Origin: Portulaca oleracea
Lineage: Eukaryota; Streptophyta; Magnoliopsida; Caryophyllales; Portulacaceae
Length of the DNA stretch: 64,000 nucleotides
Assembly (NCBI GenBank): GCA_029582165.1
Contig: CM055882.1
Coordinates: forward strand, 12,418,001-12,482,000
Reading direction: 5' to 3'
Part shown: positions 1-11,902 of the stretch, one piece after another
Layout of the letters: the number at the start of each line of letters is the position of its first letter
How positions within the stretch are numbered: the first letter of the stretch is position 1
Notes under the pieces: model-generated
What the model was told of the DNA's origin: nothing
What the model saw: the letters and a program-made list of their open reading frames with translations, nothing else
Database searches by the model: none
Position numbers and translations under genes: made by a program

Positions 1-849
1 TGACAATTTTTTATATCAATGGGTGACATGACATGGTCAAACATAAAAAAATGTGCCGCCACCACCAGCTCATTTCTCCGACGAGTCAAGAAAAGGGTAA
101 CTCGGTGGCGTGTTACTGGGGGCAACATAGGGTCAAAGTTCATATTATTCAGAACCTAATCGAAAGTTCGTATTATTAAGTCTTATATGACCAAAAGTTC
201 ATATTATTAGAATCCAATTTCCCTTATTTATTTTTGTCCTTATTATTATTATTTGTTTACTGACAACGCCCTGAGTATCCTAACAATTCCTGCATACCAA
301 AGCCATAAAGCCTTGATCTTTGAAGAATTCTCTACCCCAATTCAAACCCCTTGAAAAATTCAGTTGGGTCAAGGTATAATTGGAAGGGTTTGACCCTAAG
401 ATCATTAACTTAGATGGGTTGTCGAGGGAAGGACAATCTATACATAATCAAAGGGAAATTTTGGTTAATTTAGGTCCCCAATTGAATTATCAATTTTGTC
501 CATGACTTCCTTGGAGGTTTTGATTGAGGGAGACAATCGCTTGACCACCGGATACCACCCCGAGGCACCAACAACCACCGAATTAACATCGCCAAAAACA
601 AATAAGATGTTGCGGTTCCCCAGTGTCCCTTATCCTTTCAACCCAACCCATTACTTATACCTAAAAAGGCTAACCATAAGATTGGAGAAATTAGAATTTA
701 GGCTCACTTGAATTAGCCCCTGCATTGCCGAAAATTGGACAAAAAGACATTTCACACATTAAATCGTTTTTTAGTTTGAAATGCAAGTATGTGAACATTA
801 ATGATGAAATTCTACACATTAAAAGGTAATAAGAATGACTCAAGTCATG
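1..849. other. Intergenic DNA, no gene recognised
   Basis: I see no supportable gene here. A loose motif AAAGTTC(A/G)TATTATT recurs three times at about 136-210. A 71-codon open frame at 496-711 has no recognisable domain and no splice context. Confidence 0.5.
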
Positions 850-1118
850 ATTAATATTTAGCGGACATGGCCCGTAGAGTGGCAAAGTTTGGTTGTAGTT
901 CGGACTTCATTCGTGGGGATCGTGTGACTGTTGAGAAGCGACTTTTGGAGAAATGGCAAAGAGATTGAAAATGTTAATTTTTGTTTTTGTGTTGTGTGTC
1001 TTTAATTGGTTGTGCTGCTGGTTAGTTGTTGTGTTTTGCTGTACTTTCCCCTGCATTTTTCGCAGTGTTGTTGCCGTCTTTTTAGCCTCTTTTGGCTTTC
1101 AATAATAATAAAAAAATA
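850..1118 (+). mobile_element. LINE 3'-end fragment
   Basis: A 34-codon frame (867-968) resembles the C-terminal tail of a plant L1-type LINE RNase H domain: residues like RVAKFGCSSDFIRGD before a stop. A T/G-rich untranslated stretch follows and ends in GGCTTTCAATAATAATAAAA. The same ending, GGCTTTCAATAAT plus an A-rich tail, occurs near 26812, so the two look like 3' ends of one LINE family. No target duplication was found. This is a short 5'-truncated relic; the family assignment is inferred. Confidence 0.5.
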
Positions 1119-1323
1119 GTTAGATTTAATTCTATCCTCTTGGAGCCTGTAATATTTATAAGTATTATTAGATGAATTTTTTTAAATAAAATTCATGTCT
1201 CTATATTGGAATTTGGGAGATTTCGAATATTTTAAAGTATTTATAAGGATAGAGGAAATTTTTTTTAGGAAAGGTTTTATATTTCATGTGCTCCATACTG
1301 ACTGTCGCTAAAAAATGGTACAT

Positions 1324-1510
1324 CACTAGTAGAATTCATACCAAAAAACGTTTGAAAATTGTCGTCTCTCAAAATATCAGACGCTAAACAAATGAAACAA
1401 AATATAAAAAAAAAAGAAGGAAAAAATTTGGGCGTCTGTTTCCCAGACAAGAGACGCCGTTTTGTAAACGACGTCTCTTGTCTGGGAAACAGACGCCCAA
1501 ATGGGCGATT
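1324..1510. repeat. Left terminal and subterminal repeats of the CACTA element
   Basis: After the 13-bp terminal inverted repeat come GTCGTCTC and two strongly palindromic arms (about 1430-1458 and 1470-1502). They are built from GGCGTCTGTTTCCCAGAC and its inverse around GTTTTGTAAAC, so the DNA can form a stable hairpin. The GGCGTCTG unit is repeated at the other end of the element. Subterminal arrays like this are transposase-binding regions in known CACTA elements; the binding role here is inferred. Confidence 0.8.
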
Positions 1511-1599
1511 ATAATAAAAAAAAGCATGCGTATCTGTCGCTCGTCATTGCGCCGATCAGTAACATATTTATGCGTCTGTCTGCCTTGGAAAGAGACGCC

Positions 1600-1735
1600 T
1601 AAATGATTTAAAGGGGAAAAAAAATTAGGGTTGGGCTGTGTGTTTGCCATTTTTGCCGACGAAGAGGAAGAGCGAAGCGAGAGAGAGTGGGAGAAGAACT
1701 CGGTGCACGACGCAAATTCAACCAAAAATCAGGTA
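1600..1735 (+). promoter_or_regulatory. Possible 5' leader exon of the CACTA genes
   Basis: A GA-rich, AUG-free stretch (1660-1732) ends in AAATCAG followed by GTAATTTT, a plausible splice donor. About 2 kb of very AT-rich DNA follows before the transposase coding region. That arrangement suits a non-coding first exon and long intron for the transposase transcript. No clear TATA box was identified. Inferred from position and composition only. Confidence 0.3.
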
Positions 1736-1739
1736 ATTT

Positions 1740-2938
1740 TATCAGTTATTTTTGTTTCAGATCTGTTATATTATGATTAATATTATGAAAATTGATTAAA
1801 TAATAGATTAAATATGATAAAAAATGAGTAGTTTGAATATTTGTATGTTTGTTTCCTTTTTGTTGAGTTTGATATTAGTTGAGTAGATATAAGTTGAAAA
1901 ATTGAGTTGTTTTAGTGAATTTGTATGAATTGTAATATATTTTGGATGTTGAATGTGAATTTTAAGCGTGAAAATCGTGTTTGTAATGTGGAATTATTGA
2001 ATTTAAATATTGTTTGTATGTTTTATATTAGTTTAATTAATTGCATGTAATAATGCATTTAAAATATGTTTTGTATGTTGAATTTAATTAATTGCATGTA
2101 TGTTAATTTAAAAATTGAATTTTTTATGTTTTGTGGTAAATATAAATATGAATAATTATATTTACTTTGCAAAAAAATAATATTTGTAATTAAAATATGT
2201 TTAAGTTGAGCATTATGATAAATATTAAGATGTAATACGAATTTTGTATGTTAATTTATATGGCTTAATAAATTTGTGGGAAATTATAATGAGTTTCGAT
2301 TGAGTATAAAACTATTTAATTAGTTAGCAATATACAATTAGCTAGGAATACATATTTAGTTTGTATATAAACTATTAATATTCAATTTTGGTTGAATTTA
2401 TAATTTAATTTGTTTAGTAAATAAGTTAATAATATAAAAAATTATTATATATAAATTATTATTCAATTTGTACGTACGTAGTAAATATAATTATAAACTA
2501 TTTATTAAAAAAAATAGTTTAGTGTATGTACGCTTACTTAATTAATTATGAATAGTTTGTTTAGGGTTATGGTAATTGGTTAATTGTTAGGTTAGTATAG
2601 AGGATTAAGTCGATCGGTACTATTTCGAGTAGTTTATAAGTATTAGTTGTCATAAAAGAAGGTTGAGTTTGGATGATTTTGGTTGTTATTAGTAAGTGAG
2701 TTAGCGTTTAAAGTTGGTTGCGCGCGGAAATTTGCTGCTAATCCAACCTAAGTGCTAACTTAATTACTCATAACTCCAAACGAAGACATAAATTATGTAA
2801 ATAATTAGGTCACGTACATCCATATTTACTTACGTAAGTACTCAACAACCAGTAGCTACATACTTAGTGAATAGGTTATTATTTATGATGGTAATTTAGG
2901 TAGTAAGTAGGGAAATTTATATTTATAGCATCTTAATG

Positions 2939-2941
<3 letters not shown>
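1740..2941. other. AT-rich non-coding part of the CACTA element
   Basis: Very AT-rich sequence with many TTGTATG/AATTTAATT runs and no coding potential. It probably forms a leader intron. A 35-bp segment at 2646-2680 (TTGTCATAAAAGAAGG...) recurs in the same direction at 3595-3629, bracketing the internal hairpin region. Confidence 0.5.

Positions 2942-3018
<77 letters not shown>
2942..3018. repeat. (TA)n microsatellite
   Basis: About 38 uninterrupted TA units just left of the internal hairpin of the CACTA element. Confidence 0.97.
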
Positions 3019-3023
<5 letters not shown>

Positions 3024-3046
3024 GGTTGAGTTTGGATCTGTTAGTG

Positions 3047-3560
3047 TCCAACGAGTATGTGTTTCGTGATATGATAATCTATGGTGAAAGGGACTTGCAT
3101 GAGGCGTGTTGACTCTCCTTTATTCGTGCAGTTTGCCAAAGCGTATGATTTTCTAAGTGAACTTGCGAGGGCTATACGTGCTCTGGGGTAAGAAACATCT
3201 CAGTTCGATACAATGGAGTGTTTATTGCGATTGAGGGTAGCAAGACAAGGTGGGTTTGAAGAGAAGCTAATAGTAAAGGTCTAATATATAGAAATCCAAC
3301 ACCATTTCTATTAGACCCTTTACTATGAGCTTCTCTTTCAAACCCACTTGTCTTGCTACCCTCAAGTCACGCGATAAACACTCCATCATTGTATCGATCT
3401 GAATGTTTCTTACTCCCAGAGCAATCTTAGCCCTCGTAAGTTCACTTAGAAAAATGCGCTTTTGGGAACGCATCAATAAAGGAGAGTCGGTACGACTCAT
3501 GAAAGTCTTTTTCAGCCATAGATTAACAGTTAACAAATACACTCTCCTTGGATAATAACA
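3047..3560. repeat. Long inverted repeat (about 245-bp arms) inside the CACTA element
   Basis: The left arm (about 3047-3290) and right arm (about 3297-3560) are imperfect inverted copies separated by only a few bases. Matching blocks include GACTCTCC with GGAGAGTC, AAGTGAACTTGCGAGGGC with its inverse near 3430-3450, and GGTAGCAAGACAAG with CTTGTCTTGCTACC. Transcription in either direction would give a long hairpin RNA. On the minus strand one arm stays open as a 111-codon frame (3267-3602), which suggests the repeat derives from a coding sequence. I do not recognise the protein. Confidence 0.8.
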
Positions 3561-3773
3561 TGATCCTCTTGCCTGATGACATAGCTTACTTGTTGTTGTC
3601 ATAAAAGGAAGTTGAGTTTGGATGATTTAGGTTATAGCGTATACGATTATATTTGTGAATTTAGATACAAACAGAATAATTTATTTTCGATTATTTTTTT
3701 AAGTACTGAGACGGATAGATGTTTATTATTAATTAAATTCATGGTGGGCTTGAATAATAGATTCACGTACATT

Positions 3774-6700
3774 ATGGACGGGCCCCCACATCGCTGTTGG
3801 ATGTACGAGAGGTTTGAACTGGGTAGGAGGGTTATTAGGGCTGAATGGGCTGCTGGGGTAGCTATGTTTGATCAATTTGCAAAGAGTAATTCGTATGAGA
3901 ATCCGAGGACTGGAAAGTATCGGTGCCCATGTGTGAAGTGTAAGAATAAGAGCGGACTTAGTCCTGAAGAAGTTAAACAACATTTGTATAGGCGAGGGTT
4001 TATGGAACAATATTGGTGTTGGACGAGCCATGGTGAAGAATGGGGTGACTTTGATGATGAGGATGACAGTGGTGACGATGCAGAAGGTGATTGGGAACCG
4101 TCTGCAGGTAGTCCTCCGACAAACGAGATACCGAATCAGCCACCGTTCATCGACAGAACGAAAGAGATGATGAATGATTTCATCATGGCGAATGAGGCGC
4201 CTAATGCAGGAGCTCAACAATTTTATGATATGCTTCAATCTGCTCAACAGCCTCTGTGGGAAGGGTGTACGACCCATACTGAGTTGTCCACTGCCGTGAG
4301 GCTGATAAGTCAGAAGTCGAAGCATAATTTGTCGGAGCAGGCAATGAACGATATCATGGAACTGATGAGCGAGAGCTGTCCCCAGCCGAACCTAGTGCCT
4401 AGAAACTACGATGAGTTGAAAAAGAAGGTTAAGAAGTTGGGGATGGGCTATGAAATAATTGATTGTTGCCATAGTGGATGCATGATATACTATAAGGACG
4501 ATGCACATCTCACTGAATGTAAATTTTGTGTCCATCTTAGGTATAAGCCACAGAAATCGTCAACCACGACAAAGAAAGGCGTCCCGTACAAGAAAATGTT
4601 TTACTTTCCCTTGACGCCTAGATTGCAGCGTCTGTATGCCTCGAAAAATACGGCCGGGCATATGAGATGGCACGCGGAGAACAAGCGCGAGGACGGTGTA
4701 CTTTGCCATCCGTCGGACGACGCCTCTTGGAAAATGTTCGACATCGTGCATCCAGACTTCGCGGGGGAAACGCGAAATGTAAGGTTGGGCCTGTGTGCGG
4801 ATGGGTTTAGCCCGTTCAACATGACAGGGAGGTCTTATTCGATATGGCCTGTTGTAGTTACTCCTTACAACTTGCCACCTGAATTGTGCATGACAACACC
4901 GTACATGTTTCTCACGTGTATTATTCTAGGTCCGAAGAACCCTGGAAATAAAATTGATGTCTTCCTCCAACCCTTGGTGGACGAGCTGCAACGCTTATGG
5001 GTTGGTGTTGAAACATACGACATCTCCAAAAGACAGAATTTTAACATGAGAGCATCTTTGATGTGGACGGTGAATGATTTTCCGACCCTTGGCATGCTTT
5101 CTGGGTGGAGCACGCATGGTGCTATGTCGTGTCCTATTTGCATGGATGGTTTGAAAGCAATTCGTCTGAAGCATGGGAGGAAAGCCTCGTGGTTTGATTG
5201 TCACCGACAGTTTCTTGCAAAGGGGCATGCTTTGAGAAGAAATCGAAAGGCATTTCGAAAAGGGCACACTTGCCCAGATAGAACTGCCCCACCGTGTAGG
5301 AAAAATGGTTATGAAATCTGCGAGGAGGTGAAGCACTTCCCCAAGGTGACTACCCATGGCGACTTTGTTGTCCCGGGATTCAGAGAGAATGCTCATAATT
5401 GGAAAAAACAAAGTATCTTTTGGGAGTTGCCTTATTGGAAGGATCACATGGTTCCACACAACTTAGATGTGATGCACATTGAGAAGAACTTTGTGGACAA
5501 CATCGTAAACACGGTGATGGGGGTGGACGGCAAAACGAAGGATGATGGAAATGCAAGGAGGGACGTGGCGGACATATGTGATAGGCCGAAACTCCATCTA
5601 TTGCCCGGTCCTAACGGTAAACCCCTAAAGCCCAGAGCCAAATATGTTCTTCCTGAGGATAAGCGAACAGACGTTTATGGCGGGCACAAGAATGCGTTCT
5701 TTGGACGCTTATGCTTCGAACTTCGCGAACTGTGTTGATGCATTAGGTAAAAGGTTTCAAAACTTTAAAAGCCATGACTGTCATGTGTCCATGCAGACAT
5801 TGTTACCTGTTGTGTTCCGAGCACTTCCCGATGATGTGTTGGAGCCACTCGTTCAGTTAAGCCAATGGTTCAAGAGCCTGTGCTCCACAACATTGAAGCA
5901 CAGTGACTTAGTCCGGCTAGAAAAAGAAATTCTCATAATAATATGCAAGCTGGAGACCATATTTCTACCCGGCTTCTTCAACGTAATGGAACACTTGCCC
6001 ATTCACCTGGTCCAGGAGGCATTCTTTGGTGGTCCTGTTCAATATCGTTGGATGTATCCCTTTGAGAGGTATTTCGGGTGGTTGAAGAAGAAAATAAAGA
6101 ACAAGGCACACCCTGAAGGATCTATGGCCCAAGCGTACCTCATGTTTGAGATTTCCCAATTCGCATCTACATACTTTGGGACGGATAATGTATCGTCTTC
6201 TACATCAACAAGTATGTGTAACGAGGACGATGGGGATGAGCCTAGGTTATTATCGGTTTTTAAGGACAGTGGGAGCCCTGTGGGAGGTGTAAACACGAGG
6301 TGGCTCAGCGATCAAGAGTATAAAGCAGCACCCCTTCATGTTCTACTGAACTGTAAAGAAGTCAACCACTACTTAGAGTAAGCAATAATGCTCACTAACG
6401 ACTTCATTAAATTGATATGTATTATAAGTGTAATTAATGAGCTTGCTTCCCTCGCAGCTTGTTTAAGAATTATAAGTTGACTTCATTTCCGAACACCACG
6501 GACACCCAATTGGATCAAATGATTGAAGCAGAGTTCGCTCAATGGTTTTATCAGCTATATGTGAGTAAAACAATCATTTACATAATTTCAATTTTGACCA
6601 TATGTAACCAAAACTTAAACCATTCAACTTCTTATGCGGTTCTCCAAATGTAGGAAAATTGGGAAGCGTTTCGGTTTTACGAAGATGAGCGTCATGAACA

Positions 6701-7421
6701 CCTTTATCAGTTAGCCCGAATGCCTTCCCCTAAAGTGACCACCTGGAGTGCTTACCGAATCAACGAGTTCTTATTTTACACACAAGCAAGGAGTAACTCA
6801 GTGGCTTCGTATAGTGCGGGGGTGTGTGTCAAAGGCACGAGTGGTGGTGGATTTGTCGATGACTTCTATGGTGTTCTCCAAGAAGTCATTGCACTGGAAT
6901 ATGTTGGGCCTGTCAACAAGAAAAGCATATTGTTTAGATGTGATTGGTTTGACAATACCCCGGTACAAGGTGTACGTTCACCAAGGTTATGCCCGTTTGT
7001 TGAATTACACAAGGACAGATGGTACTGGAAGTACGACCCATTCATCATGGTAGGGTGCGCAACCCAAGTGTTGTTCATGAATTACCCGACAGGCATACGA
7101 GATAAAGCTAACTGGTGGGTTGTGGTTCCAAACAAACCATCTTATGCACAGTACAAGCAGTTCACCCTTCTGTTGGCCATCCAAGATGACCAACCAAGAG
7201 CTGTTGTTTCGATCAACCCCAATGACGGTACCGTATCACAAGTACTTGCTATTGAAGGGGTGTTCGATGAGGTTGCGGACATGGACAACGCACAATTAAT
7301 AGTGGGTGGTAATACGTCTGATGTAGCCAATGAGGACGATGGAGACATCGAGGATGACGAAGATGATGATGGTGACGATGATGAGGTTGATGAGGATGAT
7401 GAAGACAACGAAGACTATTAA
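3774..7421 (+). CDS. TNP2-type CACTA transposase (TnpD-like), three exons, one apparent frameshift
   Basis: This encodes the CACTA transposase. The chosen start is ATG 3774, which leads directly into the transposase-associated domain (MYERFELGRR...; paired C-P-C and C-x2-C). The in-frame codons further upstream look like intron sequence. The transposase tnp2 domain follows at about 4420-5700, then a DUF4218-like region in the next frame (5700-6350; residues LPIHLVQEAFFGGPVQYRWM). The frame changes at about 5695, where one base is extra or two are missing, so as written the product stops at 5738. Exon 1 ends at 6377 (donor GTAAGC), exon 2 is 6458-6560 (donor GTGAGT) and exon 3 runs 6654-7421. 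Phases agree at both introns. Exon 3 carries a DUF4216-like domain and a very acidic Asp/Glu tail. A pseudogene by this frameshift, unless the base count is a sequencing error. Confidence 0.85.
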
Positions 7422-7691
7422 ATAACAATATACTAATCGAATTTTGATTGTGTTACAATTGTCTTCAACGAACACATATTATGTATTGTATTTTCTAAGT
7501 GAAACGAATTGATTGTGTGCCTAAGAGAAACTAATTCAATGTTTTTCATATTCTACCTCAATGTGTTGTCGATCTCTTTTAATGCATTGTATTGTTTGGG
7601 AGTGGTTACTAGTTCATATTACCTGCTATTTTATTTCGTGCAAGCTGATACTAATTCAATGTTTATTCTACTTTTATTTTGCAGTTTCATT

Positions 7692-10002
7692 ATGTCAGGA
7701 AGAGACGGATCACGCAGACCTCGGACCCATGGTGGGTCTAGACCGAATGCAAGGGGTTGTTCTTCATCGGCCCCACAGACTCCATACATTCCCCAGTTTG
7801 ATCCTGGCCATGAAGCTGCTTCTCAACCTGAGGGGAGCAACTACGACTTCTTTTCACAGCTAGACCCATCCACTCTGGAGCTCATGCCGTTCTTTGCGAG
7901 TAGTACTGTGCCAGCAGGGAACGAGACGATGGGCGGGTTTTATGCTCAGGGGCTTCAGGGGGGGCCCAAACTGATGATGGGGGTGACCAAACTGATGTTG
8001 TGGGTACCCAAACTGAAGGGGATGGAACCCAGGTCGAACAGGGTGGGCCGCAGACTGAAGGGGAAGGCGACACTACCCAAACGTCGGGGAACGATAACAC
8101 CGAACGATATCGAATTCAATTGGACGTTCGGGCGGACGCTCAAAAAACGCCGGATGGGAGGTTCATCATTAGACCTTGTAATGGCGCGTGAGTATCAATC
8201 TAAACTTTGATTATGCATTTATAACTTAATTTGTGCTTAAATATATATAATTTTGTATGCACTCAATCTAATCGATGTTTCATTTCAAATTGATTTAAGT
8301 GTGGCGCCATATGGGGCACACGCAACCAGGGCCATCATGGACATAGTAAAGCAGAATTTCCGAGGCTTCTGGCCGGTATGGAGCAAAGTTCCCCAGAGGA
8401 CGCGAGACTTGATATACGACGAGTTCAGGGTAAAACTCTCACATTTTTCCCTCTTTAAATTTTTGCGTACGTACGTTGTCTTTCATATTGGTGTATGTTT
8501 GTGTATATATAATGCGTACGTGTATGTTTGTGTATGGTTATCCGACGTGTGTACGTTGTCTTTAATTTATTTGCATGTTTAATTCTTCATGTATGGTTTG
8601 AATGCAGAAAAAATTTTGGTGGGAGGACCAACACGAGACCTATATACGTGATTGGTTCCTTAGGAGGGCCCAAAAACAGTACGCCGACACTATCGGCAAA
8701 TCCAAAAAAAGATGGTTGGCGGGAAGAGGCAAACCCAAATGGATTGTCGACGACGAGATTTGGGAGAAATTCATTGCCCATTGGCAAGACCCCAAATTCG
8801 TTGAGAAGAGCAAGAATATGAGCAAGGCGAGGAAAATGAACCAAGATAAGGGCCCACCATCGCACACAAGAGGCCCAGTTTCCTTCGGTATCGTCAGAGA
8901 GAAGTTGGTAAATTAATTATGAATTTAATTATGGCTTTAATTATGGTTTAATTTAACGTTTAATTTATATTCGCACTTACGTACAGAAAGAAAAAACGAT
9001 GGAAAAGACCTTGACATATGGGAACAATCCGAAGCGACCCACATGAAGCAGGGCACCAATATTTAAGTTATTATAATTGTACGTACACGTATGAACATTA
9101 ACTTTAATTCGCTTATTCCAACTACTCTTTCTTTGTATCGGCCAGGAGACGATGCATAGTGATTATGAATCGTACAGAAGAGAGATGGAGGCAAAGCAAC
9201 GGGAGGACGGTCAACCAGAAACTCCCATTATGTCTGGAGACGAGTTCTGGTTGGACAAACAACTGCAAAGTCGGGGACACGTCGTGGGCATGGGGGTTGT
9301 GGGGGAAGCTATGAAGACGCAGTTCCCCCACATCTCATCGAGGAGACGTCCACGACGTCGTAATAACACCGATAGCGTCGACGTCCGAGCCTCTATTACG
9401 GAGATGAACAGAGAGCTTCAGCGTCAACTCGAGGAAGAGAGGCAACAGCGCGAACAAGATAAGCGCATGTTGCAGGAACAATTCCAGAGACAATTAGAGG
9501 AACAACAGCGCCGATCTGACGCAGCCTTGGATGAGAAGGTGAGGCAACAAGTAATGCAACAAATGTTGCAAATGCAAAGAATGTTGCAGCAGCAAGCAAG
9601 TCAGAGCTGGCAAGCCCCTTTCCTCGCTGGATCTTCCTCTGGAAGTCAAGTGGCATACACTGGACAACCTCCTCCACCGCCCGCATGATTTTCTCGTCGG
9701 ACCCCCATCTCTCAAACCCCACAACCTCAGCCCACCGTTCCTCCCGAGGACTCGTTATATGCTTACCCAGGTAAGCATATTTTTTTCCATAAACACAAAA
9801 TTAAATTACTAATTACACGTTCCAATAATTACTTAATTCATTTTGATAATATTTCATACCTTTAATTTCCAAATTGTCGTTGTATCCCAGGAGGCTAATA
9901 CCTATTCCATAGCCTCGAAGAATTGACACAACGCCAGAATCAGGGTGATGATGGCAACGATGAGGAGGAGAGCGAAAGTGATGATGACGATGCTGCCGTG
10001 TG
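7692..10002 (+). CDS. Second CACTA gene, TnpA-like (plant transposase_24-like), multi-exon, apparent frameshift
   Basis: The start is ATG 7692 (MSGRDGSRRPR), just after a TTTTGCAG acceptor. Exon 1 runs to 8187, exon 2 is 8300-8429, exon 3 is 8608-8907 and exon 4 starts at 8997. A further exon starts at 9146 and stops at 9688; an acidic tail (EEESESDDDDAAV) at about 9950-10002 may be a last exon. The first three junctions keep phase; the exon 4-5 join is unresolved. The frame shifts at a G7 run (about 7949-7955), before a Gln/Thr-rich stretch. Exons 2-3 have the aromatic, basic pattern of plant transposase_24 proteins (FRGFWPVW, KKFWWED). The 9146-9688 part is Gln/Glu-rich and probably coiled coil. 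In En/Spm the TnpA protein binds the subterminal repeats; that role here is inferred. Confidence 0.65.
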
Positions 10003-10169
10003 ACGACATTAATCGATCATTTTAATTGTGTTTATATTTTACATTGTATGAACTTTTAAACTCTTTCTTAATTACATTCGTACTTATTAGCTAGGACATT
10101 ATTTAATCCAAACATCGAAATATTTTTCATTATGTTTGCGCACATACGTACAAATTAATTAACTTAATT

Positions 10170-10206
<37 letters not shown>

Positions 10207-10504
10207 ACACGTATGTACACATGAGAATAATTATAATTAACAACATAATCGACAATGAAACATATATATATATATATATTAAATTATCTACCTAGAAAAA
10301 ATTACAATATAATTAACAATAATAATAATTGATAATTAACTATACCTAAAAAATATATACATATATACATCATAATTAGTTATAACTAAAATTAAGAATA
10401 TATAATAGTAATAGTATCAATAATAATAATAGTATCAATAATAATAATAATAATAATAATAGCGCGCCAGCCATCATGCATCGAAAATTTTCAAAAAATT
10501 TAGC
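10003..10504. other. AT-rich non-coding part of the CACTA element
   Basis: AT-rich DNA with (TA)n runs at about 10172-10203 and 10261-10280 and an (AAT)n run at about 10438-10462. I see no gene. It probably contains the 3' end of the TnpA-like transcription unit. Confidence 0.6.
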
Positions 10505-10509
10505 CAAAT

Positions 10510-10590
10510 TAGGCGTCTGTTTTCCCGCCAAACAGACGCCCAATTTATTGACATTGAAAATGGCGTCTGTTTGGCGGGAAAACAGACGCC
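10510..10590. repeat. Palindromic subterminal repeat of the CACTA element
   Basis: Two inverted arms, each running GGCGTCTGTTT to AACAGACGCC, are separated by an AT-rich loop (about 10540-10560). Each arm is itself nearly palindromic because the motif is read inward and outward. This mirrors the hairpin near the left end, although the interior sequence between the motifs differs. Confidence 0.8.
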
Positions 10591-10597
10591 ATTTTGC

Positions 10598-10740
10598 CAG
10601 CCTATATAAACCTTAAGCCCTCAAACTTCCCTCCAAATTTTTCCCTCCCATCTCCATTTCATTTCTCTCATCTTCTCTCATCAATTCTCTCATTTCCCCT
10701 AACCTTCAAAAAACCTCAAATCCATCCAAGATTGATGAAT
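10598..10740 (+). promoter_or_regulatory. TATA box and pyrimidine-rich leader within the CACTA right end
   Basis: CCTATATAAACC at about 10600 is a good TATA box. About 130 bases of C/T-rich sequence (CTCTCATCTTCTCTCATC) follow, typical of a plant 5' leader. No coding region follows before the element's terminus. It may be a cryptic outward promoter pointing toward the MYB gene, or a relic of a captured promoter. Inferred from sequence only. Confidence 0.4.
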
Positions 10741-10975
10741 TGAAAATTTTACAATTGAAGATTGAACTTTGGAGAGTGAAGTTTGAAGATACAAGATTGA
10801 AGATTAAAAATCAAGATTGAAAAATATTGAAGTCATATATTAATTGCAATTTAGGTTTTTATTTTGTTTGTATCATTTAAGTTAGTAAAAATCATCATTA
10901 ATAAAGTTGTATTATATTTTTTTTATTTGTTAAAAGACATATTCATTATCATTTTATTGTTGTTATTTGTATAAA

Positions 10976-11022
<47 letters not shown>

Positions 11023-11244
11023 TGTACATACATGAATTGCAAATATATATCATTTATTATTATATAAAATGTATTTATTTTCATTATTATTTTCATTATT
11101 TATGTCTCCACAATTCTTATTAAACAATTTAATTACAAATACAAAAATTTAATTTTTACGCTTTATTTTATAATTAGAACACTCAAAATATATTATTTAT
11201 TCTAATTATTTTCATTATATCCACGTTTTTTTTGTTTCTGTAAC

Positions 11245-11525
11245 CCAAAATCGGCATCTGTTTTGGATGAAACAGACGCCGTTTCTGCATAAAAAAACGT
11301 CTGTTTTATGCCAGACAGACGCCGATTTTGGTATGACACAGCCATCGGAGTCTGCAATAATTTTGGCGTCTGATTCAAACAGACGCCAATTACAGACGCT
11401 TTTTTAAAAATGGCGTACTAGGTTTTGGCGTCCGTTTTAATCAGACGCCAATACCATTTTGGCTTCTGTTTACACCCATATCAGACGCCAATTCCAGACG
11501 TTTTTGGGCACCAATTCTACTAGTG
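11245..11525. repeat. Right subterminal and terminal repeats of the CACTA element
   Basis: At least eight GGCGTCTG/CAGACGCC-type motifs occur in about 280 bases, in both orientations, ending with the terminal inverted repeat AATTCTACTAGTG. Together with the palindromes at about 1430 and 10510 they make up the presumed transposase-binding arrays. Confidence 0.85.
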
Positions 11526-11528
11526 CAT

Positions 11529-11902
11529 GAATGTCCTTTAGATTATTATTTTTATAGTATGCATGTTTTATCAAAAAATTGTGCTATAGTCTTGTGATAA
11601 TTTTTTTATTAAGAATGTAACATTAATACTTTCACATAATAGAACATTGTTTATATATTGAGATATTAATGGTCAAAATTTTTAAAATGGTTGACATGTA
11701 AATCAAAGTGACAATTAATTCAGAACTCAGAAGTGCTGAGTAGGGTGACCGATTATGGGCAACCTCTGCTAAAATTAGAAATCTTACTCTTACTTGTTAG
11801 GGCATGTCTTAAAGCTTAGGAACCTCCCCCTTACCCACGATTCTAGTTATGATAATCCACCAACTATAAAATTTATATTACATGATTTTTTTTGAAAAAA
11901 GA
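11529..11902. other. Intergenic DNA, no gene recognised
   Basis: AT-rich, non-coding, with nothing recognised beyond the end of the CACTA target duplication. Confidence 0.5.

Larger units (their letters stand above)
1324..11525 (+). mobile_element. CACTA (En/Spm-type) DNA transposon, complete, 10.2 kb
   Basis: The left end is CACTAGTAGAATT and the right end is its exact inverse (AATTCTACTAGTG), with weaker terminal repeat continuing inward (AAAAACGT on both sides). The element is flanked by the 3-bp target duplication CAT (1321-1323 and 11526-11528), the size expected for CACTA elements. Both subterminal zones carry many GGCGTCTG/CAGACGCC motifs, the sort of repeats that bind the TnpA protein in En/Spm. 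Inside, on the plus strand, lie a TNP2-type transposase gene and a second TnpA-like gene. The intact ends and target duplication argue for a fairly recent insertion. Both genes carry apparent frameshifts, so this copy may depend on another for transposase. Confidence 0.95.

Noticed and set aside
4995..5459. 154-codon minus-strand frame inside the transposase
   Set aside because: Antisense shadow of the TNP2 domain on the plus strand; no own domain.
7142..7408. Ser-rich open frame on the minus strand (MSSSSSSTSSSSPSS...)
   Set aside because: It is the antisense reading of the acidic Asp/Glu tail (GAT/GAC/GAG codons) of the CACTA transposase.
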